64,000 nt of DNA, taken from contig NZ_JAKGCU010000025.1 in assembly GCF_021556435.1 (NCBI RefSeq), forward strand, positions 1 through 64,000, given 5' to 3'. A program made the translations under genes and the position numbers. Under the pieces are notes generated by a model. That model ran no database searches. It was given only the letters and a program-made list of their open reading frames with translations, and was not told where the DNA came from. The DNA comes from Gordonia tangerina (GTDB lineage: Bacteria; Actinomycetota; Actinomycetes; Mycobacteriales; Mycobacteriaceae). Of the stretch, positions 53,790 through 64,000 are shown one piece after another; the stretch's first letter is position 1, and each line of letters starts with the position of its first letter.

Positions 53790-55426
53790 GACAGATCGCT
53801 GCGCATGTGCGGATACGACGATGCGGTCGGTGGCACGAAGGTCTCCTTGATGGTGCGGGTGGAGGTCCACCGCATCAGGTTCGCCTTGGAGCCGGCCTTG
53901 TCGTTGGTTCCCGATCCGCGGGCGCCTCCAAAGGGTTGCTGGCCGACGACGGCCCCGGTCGGTTTGTCATTGATGTAGAAATTGCCCGCCGCCTGCCGCA
54001 AGACGCCGGACGCGTTCGCGATGGCGTCGAGGTCGGTGGCGATCACTGCGCCGGTCAGCGCATACTTGGCGGTCGTATCCACCAGGCGCAAGGTGTCGTC
54101 GAACGTGTCGTCGTCGAAGACATGGACCGCCAGGATGGGACCGAAGTATTCCGTGGCGAATGCGTCATCGGTCGGATCATCTGCCAGCAGAACGGTGGGT
54201 CGGACGAAATAGCCTTCGCTGTCGTCGCATTCGCCACCGGTGGCCACGGTGAGATGGGGTACCGTCTTGGCGCGATCTATGGCGGCAACGCTCTTGGCGA
54301 ACGCACGACGGTCGATGACCGCGCCACCGAAGTTCGACAGGTCACGCACATCTCCATAGGTCAGTTCTGTTGCTTCGGTGAGGAAGTCATCACCCATGCG
54401 GTCCCACACCGAGCGGGCCACGTAGGCGCGTGAGGCGGCCGAACACTTCTGCCCCTGATATTCGAAGGCGCCACGGATCAGGGCGGTGCGTGCGACGTCC
54501 GGGTCGGCCGAGCTGTGGGCGACGATGAAGTCCTTGCCGCCGGTTTCCCCGACGATGCGAGGATAGTTGCGGTAGCGGTCGATGTGGCCGCCCACCTCGC
54601 GCCACAGGTGCTGGAATGTCGCCGTGGAACCGGTGAAGTGGATGCCCGCCAGATTCTGGTTGGGTAGAACCACCTCGGAGAGTTCCTTCCCGTCGCCGTG
54701 CACGAGGTTGATGACCCCGTCGGGCAGTCCGGCGGCACGTAACAGTGCCATCGTCTCGGCAGCGGCATATGCCTGGGTGGGTGAGGGTTTCCAGATCACG
54801 GTGTTGCCCATCAACATCGGAGCCGTCGGCAGGTTGCCGGCGATGGCGGTGAAGTTGAACGGGGTGATGGCATACACGAAACCGTCGAGCGGCCGGTGGT
54901 CGAGGCGGTTCCACACCCCCGGTGATGAGATCGGTTGCTCGGCAAGGATCTCACGGGCAAAGGCGACGTTGAATCGCCAGAAGTCGATCAGCTCACAGGG
55001 TGCGTCGATCTCGGCCTGCTGCACCGATTTCGACTGTCCGAGCATCGTTGCCGCGGCGATGCGCTCACGCCACGGACCGCTCAACAGATCGGCCGCGCGC
55101 AGCAGTACGGTGGCGCGCTCGTCGAATGTGGTGGACGCCCACTGCGGCGCCGCCACGAGCGCGGCATCGACCGCCGCGCGGGCGTCGTCGTGGGTCGCGT
55201 TGGTGATGGTGCCGAGGACCTCGTGGTGGGCATGCGGCTGGACTACATCGACGAGTGGGCCGGTGCCGGAGCACTCACGCCCGCCGATGATGTGCGGCAG
55301 GTGCTGCGGGTCGGCGGCGGAGCAGCGGTCGAGTTCGGCGACGATCAGGCTGCGTTCGGCGCTACCCGGCGCATAGGTGTGTACCGGTTCGTTGGTCGGT
55401 CGAGGGGGACTGGTGACGGCATCCAT
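53786..55426 (-). CDS. pruA: Delta-1-pyrroline-5-carboxylate dehydrogenase PruA
   Basis: 546 residues, aldehyde dehydrogenase family type I P5C form. Catalytic cysteine in YQGQKCSAASR, glutamate in RIVGETGGKDF, NAD-site ITPFNFTAIAGNLPTAP, and the ending QQPFGGARGSGTNDKAG. It converts glutamate semialdehyde to glutamate in the proline catabolic pathway. It is divergent from the PucR-type activator gene at 55532, leaving about 105 bp for both promoters. Confidence 0.95.
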   Translation of the reverse strand: MDAVTSPPRPTNEPVHTYAPGSAERSLIVAELDRCSAADPQHLPHIIGGRECSGTGPLVDVVQPHAHHEVLGTITNATHDDARAAVDAALVAAPQWASTTFDERATVLLRAADLLSGPWRERIAAATMLGQSKSVQQAEIDAPCELIDFWRFNVAFAREILAEQPISSPGVWNRLDHRPLDGFVYAITPFNFTAIAGNLPTAPMLMGNTVIWKPSPTQAYAAAETMALLRAAGLPDGVINLVHGDGKELSEVVLPNQNLAGIHFTGSTATFQHLWREVGGHIDRYRNYPRIVGETGGKDFIVAHSSADPDVARTALIRGAFEYQGQKCSAASRAYVARSVWDRMGDDFLTEATELTYGDVRDLSNFGGAVIDRRAFAKSVAAIDRAKTVPHLTVATGGECDDSEGYFVRPTVLLADDPTDDAFATEYFGPILAVHVFDDDTFDDTLRLVDTTAKYALTGAVIATDLDAIANASGVLRQAAGNFYINDKPTGAVVGQQPFGGARGSGTNDKAGSKANLMRWTSTRTIKETFVPPTASSYPHMRSDLS

Positions 55427-55531
55427 GTGCTTACTTCACCGCGTGTGCGGCGACGAGGACATGGCTCATCGGCCAACGCGATATCGGACTCTTTGTCGGA
55501 TCGAACAACGAACCGCAGGCATACTGGAATC

Positions 55532-57133
55532 ATGTCCGTGTCCGCAGGTGTATCCATCGGACGGCTGCTACTGGCCTTGGACCGTACGGTCGCGCAGTTG
55601 ATCACCGCACCCGCGGGTCTCGACGCGATCGTCTCCTCCGCAGCGCTGCTGGATGTCGACGACGTCCGTCTCGGTCTGGGACGCGCGGCGCGTGGAGCGG
55701 ACATGTTCCTGTTCGTCGGGGTCCCCGACGACACGCTGCACAGTTGGCTGTGCGGCCTCGACTCCCGCGCGCCGGTCGCGGTGTTCTGTAAATCGCCATC
55801 GGCGCAGGTCGTGGTACGTGCAGAGGCCACCGGAACCGCGGTGGTCGCCGTCGACCCGCATGCCCGATGGGAGCGGATCTATCACCTCATCATGCGCGTG
55901 CTGGAGGCCGAGGCGGGCGGTGAGTCGCAGGGCGAATCGATGCGGACGGGCGCCACCGGCGACCTCTTCGACCTTGCGGCCGAACTAGCTCGACGCACCC
56001 GTGCTCTGGTGAGTATCGAGGACGAACGGTCGCATGTACTGGCCTACAGCCGCGCCGGCGACGAAGCGGACGAATTGCGCAGGCTTTCGATCCTGGGCCG
56101 CGAGGGTCCGCCGGAGATGATGGCCTGGCTGCGGACCTGGGGGGTGATGGACACGCTGCGCACGTCGTCGGAGGTGATTCGGGTGGACGAACACGCCGAC
56201 CTCGGCATCCGCGCGCGGCGTGCGGTGGCGATCCGGGCGGCGGGCTCGGCGGTGGGGGAGTTCCTCGGGGCCATCTGGCTGCAACGAGGCGCCGTCGACT
56301 TCGCCGAGGATACCGACGACGTGTTGACCGGCGCGGCCGCCGTCGCGGCGCGGGTGATCTCGCGTGGCCGGGCCCGCGGGAACGACCACGCCGTGACCGT
56401 CCGCCGGCTACTCGGGGTACGCGGTGAGATCGTGGACCCCGAGTACCTTGCGGCGCAACTCGGAATGGTGCCTGACGCGACCGTAGTGGTGGCCGGTCTC
56501 GCGTCGTCGCCGGCCGGATCGATCGGCCCAGGCGAGCTTTCGGCGGTCACCCTGCACGCCAGCGCATTCAGCCCGTTGTCGGTGACCGGGACGCTGGGCT
56601 CCCGGATATATGTGGTCGCGCCCCGGGTGGCCGCCCAGGCGACGGTGGCGTGGGCGCGAGCGGCGATCGACGCAGCCGAGCGACAGTTCGGCGCCCGCCT
56701 GCGGGTGGTCGTCGCCGGCCCGGACGTCGGACTCGAATCGGTGCCGAGGCTGCGCGGCCAGGTCGATCGGGTCCTCGATGCGGCCGAACGTGAGGGCGAA
56801 TTGATCGGCGACGTCGCCACCGTCGAGGAATCGCAGACGGGTGTGTTGCTCGGTGAGATCGTGGCGCATCTGGCAGCCAACCCCGAACTCGTGGACAGTC
56901 GGGTTGTCGAGCTGGCCGACACCGACGAACGCACGCGAAGCCAGTTCACCATCACTCTGCGCACCTACCTCGACCACTTCGGCGACGTCCGTACGGCGGC
57001 TGCGGCGCTTCATGTACACCCGAACACGTTGCGTTACCGCATTCGTCGGTTACAGGCGCTCACCGGAATGGATCTGGACGATCCCGCGACGCGGCTCGTG
57101 GTGGCGCTGTCGTTGAGGGCTATACGTGGATGA
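55532..57133 (+). CDS. pruC: PucR family regulator, PruC-like
   Basis: 533 residues. N-terminal sensor region of about 270 residues, a GGDEF-like middle, and the C-terminal PucR helix-turn-helix ELADTDERTRSQFTITLRTYLDHFGDVRTAAAALHVHPNTLRYRIRRLQALTG. ATG 55532 is used; CATACT ends six bases before it and no Shine-Dalgarno is seen, so it is probably leaderless. It is divergent from pruA-pruB, as M. tuberculosis PruC (Rv1186c) is, and likely activates them in response to proline. The next small gene starts within 11 bp. Confidence 0.88.
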   Translation: MSVSAGVSIGRLLLALDRTVAQLITAPAGLDAIVSSAALLDVDDVRLGLGRAARGADMFLFVGVPDDTLHSWLCGLDSRAPVAVFCKSPSAQVVVRAEATGTAVVAVDPHARWERIYHLIMRVLEAEAGGESQGESMRTGATGDLFDLAAELARRTRALVSIEDERSHVLAYSRAGDEADELRRLSILGREGPPEMMAWLRTWGVMDTLRTSSEVIRVDEHADLGIRARRAVAIRAAGSAVGEFLGAIWLQRGAVDFAEDTDDVLTGAAAVAARVISRGRARGNDHAVTVRRLLGVRGEIVDPEYLAAQLGMVPDATVVVAGLASSPAGSIGPGELSAVTLHASAFSPLSVTGTLGSRIYVVAPRVAAQATVAWARAAIDAAERQFGARLRVVVAGPDVGLESVPRLRGQVDRVLDAAEREGELIGDVATVEESQTGVLLGEIVAHLAANPELVDSRVVELADTDERTRSQFTITLRTYLDHFGDVRTAAAALHVHPNTLRYRIRRLQALTGMDLDDPATRLVVALSLRAIRG

Positions 57134-57143
57134 GGGGATCGAG

Positions 57144-57515
57144 ATGACCGGCGACGCCCGCGACGCCATCAGGCGCGTGCTGGACAGTGAACGAACCGAG
57201 ACGACGCGACTCATCGAACAGCTCTCGGCGCGTCTGGCGGCGGTGATCGAGGCGACCGCGGACTCCAGCTCCGACGACGAGCACGACCCGGAGGGGTCGA
57301 CACTCGCGGTGGAGCGTGGCCAACTGGTCGCGCAGCTGGAGCGGTCGCGGGTGCGACTCGACGAACTCGACGCCGCGCTGAGCCGCGCGGACGCTGGTAC
57401 CTATGGGCGGTGCGAGCGCTGCGGTGAGCCGATCTCCGATGCCCGGCTCGAGGCCCTTCCGGCCGCGCGGTTGTGCATCGGTTGCGCGTCGCGAGGTTCG
57501 ACGCGTCGGTGGTGA
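57144..57515 (+). CDS. DksA/TraR-type C4 zinc-finger protein
   Basis: 123 residues. An N-terminal coiled-coil region (about residues 1-80, rich in Leu/Arg/Glu) and a C-terminal zinc finger CERC...CIGC, the DksA/TraR arrangement. Members bind RNA polymerase or act as general regulators; for this short actinobacterial type the function is not known. ATG 57144 is preferred, with AGGGG about seven bases before it; GTG 57126 would add six residues. It is 11 bp after pruC and may be co-transcribed, ending at a strong terminator. Confidence 0.8.
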   Translation: MTGDARDAIRRVLDSERTETTRLIEQLSARLAAVIEATADSSSDDEHDPEGSTLAVERGQLVAQLERSRVRLDELDAALSRADAGTYGRCERCGEPISDARLEALPAARLCIGCASRGSTRRW

Positions 57516-57595
57516 TCTGCCGCTCCGGCAACGCAGAACCACGCTGTGCTCATCGAAGCGCACCCCACTCGGATACGAACCCCGTACGGAAAGCG

Positions 57596-57643
57596 AAGTG
57601 CCCCAGAGAACACCCGCTGTTCGGGTTGTTCTCTGAGGCACTT
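57596..57643. terminator. Strong hairpin terminator
   Basis: A 48-base hairpin: AAGTGCCCCAGAGAACACCCG pairs with CGGGTTGTTCTCTGAGGCACTT around a short loop, with a few G-U or mismatch positions. It separates the plus-strand zinc-finger gene from the convergent glutamine synthetase gene, so it may end both transcripts. Confidence 0.75.
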
Positions 57644-57701
57644 GTCGCCGAAGCGTGGCCGGGCGGCCGAGCGCCGCCCGGCGCTGATCAGCGGGCGGTG
57701 A

Positions 57702-59873
<2,172 letters not shown>

Positions 59874-60000
59874 GGTCACTCCTGGGTTCGTCGCCTGCCG
59901 GACCACGGACACCCGACAAGCTCGTTGTGCAAGCGATATGACGCTATGAGCAGGAGGTACCTGAGCTATTTCGCAGATGTGACGACCAGGAAAACTGGCG

Positions 60001-61311
60001 TCACTTGTGTGAATTCTGAACGATCGTTGAAGATCGCTCGGCGCGGCGGAGTGGAATGCGGGGCCGGGCCACCAGCCAGCGGCTCAGCGGCGTCCGCAAG
60101 AGCAGGTCGACGACGACCAATGACAATGCCAACGTGACCACCACCAACGCGATGGACCGCAGCGCGGCCGAGTTGGGAAACCAGTCGAACAGTGCGGACA
60201 TGAACCCGATCCGTGCCAGCACGTCCAGGATCAGTGGGTGGACGGCGAACACACCGAATGCGCGAATCGTCGCGATGCTGACCGCCCGCGCGCCCACCGA
60301 GCGGCCGGCGGCTCGCAGGTCGTCCCAGCCCATCGCCGCCAGCCACAACAGTGCGAGCCCGCCGATCAGCCACGGCAGGGTGGCGGGATTCCACGGTGTG
60401 TTGGCCTGCAGCGGGACGTCGCCCGGGGCGGTGGCCAGCAGATAGGCGGAGACGCTGAACGCGGTGCCGATCAATCCCGCTGCGATCACCCACACGACAT
60501 GGTCGCGCAGCCACCGCTCGACCGCCTCATGGTGGTAAGCCGCGAGTGCGCCGATCGCGACGAACAAGGCGTACATCGGCAGCGTCTTCCACAGGTTCTC
60601 GTAGACGACTGTCCACGCGTCGCCGCTGGGCCGGGGGAGATACTGATACACCACGAACATCGACATCTGGATGGCCCCGGCCACCCCGAGCACTGCCCAG
60701 TGGCGGTTCTCGGTGCGACGCAACAGCCACGCGATGGCCGGGAAGGCCAGATAGATCTGCATCGAGATCAGCAGGAAGTAAAGCTGATATTTGCCCTGCC
60801 CGTCGACCATGTTCACGGCGAGGTCGCCGAAGAACTGACCGGGTGAACCGAACGGGTTGCCAGCGATCACCAGGTGATCGGTGATCGCGTAGATGATCGT
60901 CCACAGCAGATAGGGCCAGACGACGAGCCCGAAGCGGCGACGCCAGAAGGTGCGAGGCGCCATCGGCCGGTCGCGAGTGCTGAGCACCAGCACGAACAGG
61001 GTCACCGCGACGAAGCCGTAGCGCGTCAGGTGCAGCAGGGTGCCGACGAGGTTGCTGGACCGGATGACGTCCGGGGTGGTGTTGATTCCGTTGATGCTGT
61101 GCGCGATCACGACGCCGGTGAACAGCAGGACACGGACCAGGTCGGCGGTGTGGGCGCGCGCAGCCTTCGCCGACGGCGGCGCAGTGGCGGCTGTGGCTGG
61201 GCTGGGTGCCATCGTGGTGGTGCCGGGAGCGGAGACGCTGCCACGTGTCTCCGTCGGCGTCGTATCGGCGCCGTTGTGCAACTCCACCCCTCCTGGTCTT
61301 CCGACGGTCAT
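60001..61311 (-). CDS. Membrane acyltransferase (acyltransferase-3 family)
   Basis: 436 residues, about ten membrane segments. N-terminal 50 residues are Ala/Thr/Pro-rich and cytoplasmic, then [22 protein letters not shown] (usual R-x-x-x...H motif of OafA-type acyltransferases), with [16 protein letters not shown] later. The family transfers acyl groups to cell-envelope sugars or small molecules; the substrate is unknown. ATG 61311 has no Shine-Dalgarno; TAAACT lies nine bases upstream, so it may be near-leaderless. ATG 61212 is an alternative start. Confidence 0.8.
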   Translation of the reverse strand: MTVGRPGGVELHNGADTTPTETRGSVSAPGTTTMAPSPATAATAPPSAKAARAHTADLVRVLLFTGVVIAHSINGINTTPDVIRSSNLVGTLLHLTRYGFVAVTLFVLVLSTRDRPMAPRTFWRRRFGLVVWPYLLWTIIYAITDHLVIAGNPFGSPGQFFGDLAVNMVDGQGKYQLYFLLISMQIYLAFPAIAWLLRRTENRHWAVLGVAGAIQMSMFVVYQYLPRPSGDAWTVVYENLWKTLPMYALFVAIGALAAYHHEAVERWLRDHVVWVIAAGLIGTAFSVSAYLLATAPGDVPLQANTPWNPATLPWLIGGLALLWLAAMGWDDLRAAGRSVGARAVSIATIRAFGVFAVHPLILDVLARIGFMSALFDWFPNSAALRSIALVVVTLALSLVVVDLLLRTPLSRWLVARPRIPLRRAERSSTIVQNSHK

Positions 61312-61575
61312 GCGTCGCGCAGTTTACGGGCATTTCCTGGCAGGAGAATCAACAGATCTCACAGCCTGGCAGATTTTCGCTGGTCACAGCGGTGAACCGC
61401 ACCGTAGTTGTGGTCTGGGACACAGGCGAGGTGGCGGTGACAGCCGCGCCTCGAGGTGCGGCCGGGGGCTGGCGATCGACGCGCTCCCCGGGTGTCCGCA
61501 GCCCACGGACGCGTCCATCAGGGTCGGGTGTGGGGTGCCGTACACTCCACTGTGTTCGATCGGTCCGGTCGATCC
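61312..61575. other. 264-bp region before the tRNA
   Basis: It holds the acyltransferase promoter on the left and, near 61541, a TACACT hexamer about 30 bases before the tRNA that could be its -10. A long plus-strand open frame here has no family resemblance and is not called. Confidence 0.4.
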
Positions 61576-61648
61576 GCTCTCGTAGCTCAGGGGATAGAGC
61601 ACGGCTCTCCTAAAGCCGGTGTCGCAGGTTCGAATCCTGCCGGGAGCA
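61576..61648 (+). tRNA. tRNA-Arg (anticodon CCU)
   Basis: 73 bases fold as a complete cloverleaf: acceptor stem GCTCTCG/CGGGAGC, D stem GCTC/GAGC, anticodon stem CGGCT/AGCCG with loop C-T-CCT-A-A, T stem GCAGG/CCTGC with TTCGAAT loop, discriminator A at 61648. The anticodon CCU reads AGG arginine codons, rare in this GC-rich genome. The 3' CCA is not encoded. Confidence 0.95.
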
Positions 61649-61651
61649 CTG

Positions 61652-62839
61652 TCACATTCTTGCCGACCTCCGGTCGGTGTGCGCCCACTGTGTGGTTTCA
61701 GCAAGGTTCACGCGGGCGCACGGCGACATCCCTGCCGACCTCCGGCCCGGGTGGTCGCCGACCGAGATCGTCATCGCAGCCACCACGATCCCCAACACCA
61801 CCCCGATGAGAGTGTCGGCGACCCGGTCGATCGCTGCTTGCGGGCTGAGGCCGGCACTCACGGCGATGAGCAGCAGCGCCATCGGAGTCACCGCCAGCGA
61901 GGTGACCGCGTAGTTCACCGGCGCCCAGATCTCCGCGATGACCTGACACGCCACGATCGCGATCACCGCACCCCAGTAGCCGAGACCCATACCCAGCAAT
62001 GCCGCGGCGACGACGGCGCCGACGATGTTGCCGAGGAGGCGTTGTACGCCGCGTTGGACGGTCAGGTGATAGGAGACACCCTGCATCGCGGCGAGGGCGC
62101 CCATCGCGGCCCACATCGGATGTGAGAAACCGATGCCGACGGCGATGGCGGCACTCGCCGCAGTGGCAACCACGATTCGACCGCTGTTGACCAGCAAGTC
62201 GGGCTGCGGCCGACGGCGCAACGTGCGCCAGCGGGATTGGTAATGCACCGGTGTCGAGTCGATGGCCGTCGCGCGGTGCCGGCGCCAGATCCACGGTGCC
62301 AGCGATGCCCCCGCGCCGACAACGGTGCCCAGTGCTGTCGCGGAAAGTGCGCGCGTGAGATCCGTTGCGTCGTCGGTGAATCCCGTGGCGGCATTGGCCG
62401 CGAACACGAAGACGATCGCGCCAGGGCCGGTGATGTGCAGGGCGGCGACCCCGAGCGCGGCCACGCCTGCCAGTACCGAGATGGCGGCGATCTCGGCTGC
62501 CACCGGTGCGTCGGTGAGGCCCAGGACTGCGCCGACGCCCACCGACGTGACGATCCCGACCGCGAGCACTGCGAGACGACCGGCGCGGACCCGAAATGGA
62601 TCCGCGCGGCAGAATGCGGCGATCAGAGCGCCCAACGCAGCGAGGCCGGCGACGTCGCGGTGCCCGGTCATCCCGCCGATGACGAGTGTGCAGGCCACCG
62701 CGAATCCCACCCGTAGCGGCGCGGCGACGCTCAGACGTGCGAGGTCTGCCGACAGCGTGGCCCGCCACACCGACGGCCGGAGCGCATGCGTCAGCGCGTC
62801 GTGACGGGCGCGCGCGTGCTCGACGAGGGATGTGGTCAT
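61652..62839 (-). CDS. FUSC family membrane protein (aromatic acid exporter-like)
   Basis: 395 residues with two blocks of about five hydrophobic segments separated by a polar stretch (about residues 185-225), the FUSC arrangement. AaeB-type members export aromatic carboxylic acids; YccS-type are uncharacterised. ATG 62839 is divergent from a marR gene over a palindrome, so that regulator probably controls it. Its stop lies four bases from the tRNA end on the other strand. The last 25 residues (SPCARVNLAETTQWAHTDRRSARM) look non-conserved. Confidence 0.8.
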   Translation of the reverse strand: MTTSLVEHARARHDALTHALRPSVWRATLSADLARLSVAAPLRVGFAVACTLVIGGMTGHRDVAGLAALGALIAAFCRADPFRVRAGRLAVLAVGIVTSVGVGAVLGLTDAPVAAEIAAISVLAGVAALGVAALHITGPGAIVFVFAANAATGFTDDATDLTRALSATALGTVVGAGASLAPWIWRRHRATAIDSTPVHYQSRWRTLRRRPQPDLLVNSGRIVVATAASAAIAVGIGFSHPMWAAMGALAAMQGVSYHLTVQRGVQRLLGNIVGAVVAAALLGMGLGYWGAVIAIVACQVIAEIWAPVNYAVTSLAVTPMALLLIAVSAGLSPQAAIDRVADTLIGVVLGIVVAAMTISVGDHPGRRSAGMSPCARVNLAETTQWAHTDRRSARM

Positions 62840-62847
62840 GTCGTTAC

Positions 62848-62875
62848 TTTATCACTATTTTAGTAGTGAAATAAA
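62848..62875. promoter_or_regulatory. Operator-like palindrome between FUSC and marR genes
   Basis: CACTA (62853-62857) and TAGTG (62864-62868) are perfect inverted arms around TTTTAG, extended by TTTAT on the left and an imperfect match (AAATAAA) on the right. It is the most AT-rich stretch in the area and fits a MarR dimer site controlling both divergent genes. TTGACG (62876-62881) and TACGAT (62897-62902) could be the marR promoter. Confidence 0.6.
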
Positions 62876-62900
62876 TTGACGCGAGCCGGCAGGGCCTACG

Positions 62901-63407
62901 ATGACGGCTGTGACCGGCCCAGAAGTGCCCGACCTCGTCGATCGGATCCAAGCCGAGTGGGCGAAGGCATACCCCGAGTTCGATATGCGCCCGATCGGCA
63001 TCCTGGGCCGCATCCAGCATATTGCCACCGCGAGCAGCCACCACCTCGACCGCCAGCTCGAGCCGCATGGGGTGTCGAGATCGGAGTACGACGTGCTTGG
63101 AGCGTTGACTCGCTCTCCGCGGCCGCTCCGGGCCAGCGAGGTGGTCTCCACGACGATGCTCAGCGGCGCCTCGATCACCAAGATCACCGAAAATCTCGCC
63201 CGCCGCGGGTTGCTGGTGCGCCGGAAGTCCGAGCGCGACGGGCGGGTGGTGCTGCTCGAACCCACCGACGCCGGGCGGGCACTGGTCGACGCCGAACTAC
63301 CGCGTCGTCTCGCCGACGACGAGGTCGCGTTGTCGGGGTTGACTGCGCACGAGCGGGAGTCACTGGCCGCGCTGTTGCGAAAAGTGTCGGCGGCGGTGCA
63401 CGGCTGA
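62901..63407 (+). CDS. MarR family transcriptional regulator
   Basis: 168 residues. Winged-helix MarR core: SRSEYDVLGALTRSPRPLRASEVVSTTMLSGASITKITENLARRGLLVRRKSERDGRVVLLEPTDAG. ATG 62901 is reported, but TACGAT overlaps it and would place a leaderless start at GTG 62910, three codons in. Divergent from the FUSC gene over a palindrome, and 43 bp before a nitroreductase gene it may also control. Confidence 0.85.
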   Translation: MTAVTGPEVPDLVDRIQAEWAKAYPEFDMRPIGILGRIQHIATASSHHLDRQLEPHGVSRSEYDVLGALTRSPRPLRASEVVSTTMLSGASITKITENLARRGLLVRRKSERDGRVVLLEPTDAGRALVDAELPRRLADDEVALSGLTAHERESLAALLRKVSAAVHG

Positions 63408-63450
63408 TCGGGTCGCTGACGGCGCCTGGCCTGCGGGGCATAGTGGACGC

Positions 63451-64000
63451 ATGGAGCTCTACGACATCATGCGGACCACCTTCGCAGCGCGACAGTTCAC
63501 CGACGACCCGCTACCCGACGACGTGCTGTGGCGCATCCTCGACAACGCGCGGTTCGCCCCCAGCGGCGGCAACCGTCAGGGAGCCCACATCATCGTCATC
63601 CGTGATGCCGAGATCAAGCAGCGTCTCAGCGAACTGGGTGAGCCGACGGTCCGACGCTATGTGGCGCAACGCAACGCGGGCGAGAACCCGTGGAATCCCG
63701 TTGTACCGACCGCAGTTGCGCCTGACATCATCGATGAAACCGCTGTCCCAGCGAGTTTCGTCGAGCCGATTCGCCGAGCTCCGGTGGTACTAGTTGTGTC
63801 GGTGGATCTGGGACGCGTTGCCGCGGTGGATCAGTTCCTCGACCGGGTGGGTGTGGTCAGTGGGGCGAGCGTCTACCCACTGGTCTGGAACATCCTGCTG
63901 GGTGCCAGAGCGGAGGGGTACGGCGGCAATCTCACGTCCATGGCGATCGCCCAGGAGCCGGCCGTCCGGGACCTGCTCGGATTACCGGCCGACCACGCGG
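63451..64000 (+). CDS. Nitroreductase family protein (truncated by the window end)
   Basis: First 183 residues of a nitroreductase-type flavoprotein: MELYDIMRTTFAARQFTDDPLPDDVLWRILDNARFAPSGGNRQGAH contains the FMN-binding R-S/R-Q-F and SGGN signatures. It would bind FMN and reduce nitro or quinone compounds with NAD(P)H. The 3' end is outside the window, so the length is unknown. It follows marR in the same direction. Confidence 0.88.
   Translation, partial: MELYDIMRTTFAARQFTDDPLPDDVLWRILDNARFAPSGGNRQGAHIIVIRDAEIKQRLSELGEPTVRRYVAQRNAGENPWNPVVPTAVAPDIIDETAVPASFVEPIRRAPVVLVVSVDLGRVAAVDQFLDRVGVVSGASVYPLVWNILLGARAEGYGGNLTSMAIAQEPAVRDLLGLPADHA

Noticed and set aside
59874..60000. Riboswitch or attenuator upstream of the glutamine synthetase gene
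   Set aside because: About 127 bp with no stable structure or known riboswitch core that I could recognise.
61576..61648. tRNA-Arg as integration site of a mobile island
   Set aside because: No integrase and no duplicated tRNA 3' end are visible in the window; the flanking genes look like ordinary chromosome.
61665..61745. Repeated CCGACCTCCGG near the FUSC gene end
   Set aside because: Only two short copies, fully inside the coding end; chance duplication is enough to explain them.

Overview
The window is a stretch of high-GC actinobacterial chromosome from a member of the Mycobacteriales, most likely Gordonia or a close relative (genus inferred, not proven). The evidence is a GltA2-type citrate synthase almost superimposable on the M. 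tuberculosis protein as I remember it, gene groups that echo M. tuberculosis order (serC, citA and gltA2 as in Rv0884c-Rv0896; MBL protein, ctpE, Rv0909 and Rv0910 homologues; pruC/pruA/pruB as in Rv1186c-Rv1188), a DUF222/13E12 HNH gene, and many leaderless-type promoters.

Layout. 1-412: tail of a probable transposase gene and palindromic/tandem repeats. 0.4-11.4 kb: serC; a TetR-ABC efflux operon resembling Rv1219c-Rv1217c; a BCCT osmolyte transporter; a second citrate synthase (citA); pdxH; an MFS exporter; a 2-oxoglutarate-type oxygenase. 11.4-18.3 kb: an MpaB/DUF2236 protein with its own promoter and operator-like palindrome, pxpB/pxpC (5-oxoprolinase subunits), a PfkB sugar kinase, gltA2, an FKBP isomerase and a photolyase with no ordinary start codon. 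18.3-25.3 kb: an XRE-membrane protein-ABC operon, a flavin monooxygenase, an enoyl-CoA hydratase-like protein and the HNH gene. 25.3-34.8 kb: an NCS1 permease, a TetR, an MBL hydrolase, CtpE, an Rv0909-like small protein, a 3-methyladenine glycosylase, an Rv0910-like SRPBCC protein, and a membrane-anchored VWA protein.

34.8-52.8 kb is the catabolic core: a complete benzoate to central-metabolism route. BenA, BenB and a giant BenC-FCD-BenD fusion turn benzoate into catechol; CatA, CatB and CatC take catechol to muconolactone and 3-oxoadipate enol-lactone; PcaD, PcaI/PcaJ and PcaF give succinyl-CoA plus acetyl-CoA, which the two citrate synthases elsewhere in the window can use. Regulators are a LuxR/LAL protein (BenR-like), a CatR-like LysR that is the first gene of the cat operon, and a second LysR divergent from pcaF. 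The protocatechuate genes pcaHGBC are not here. The cat operon seems to continue into an AAA+ ATPase and perhaps a MOSC-domain gene of unknown role.

52.8-64 kb: proline catabolism (pruA/pruB, divergent PruC-like PucR regulator), a DksA/TraR-type zinc-finger protein, a strong terminator, type III glutamine synthetase, an acyltransferase, tRNA-Arg(CCU), a FUSC exporter divergent from a MarR regulator over a palindrome, and a nitroreductase cut by the window end. I found no CRISPR array, prophage, integrase or rRNA gene. All calls come from reading the sequence and from family knowledge; nothing was searched.
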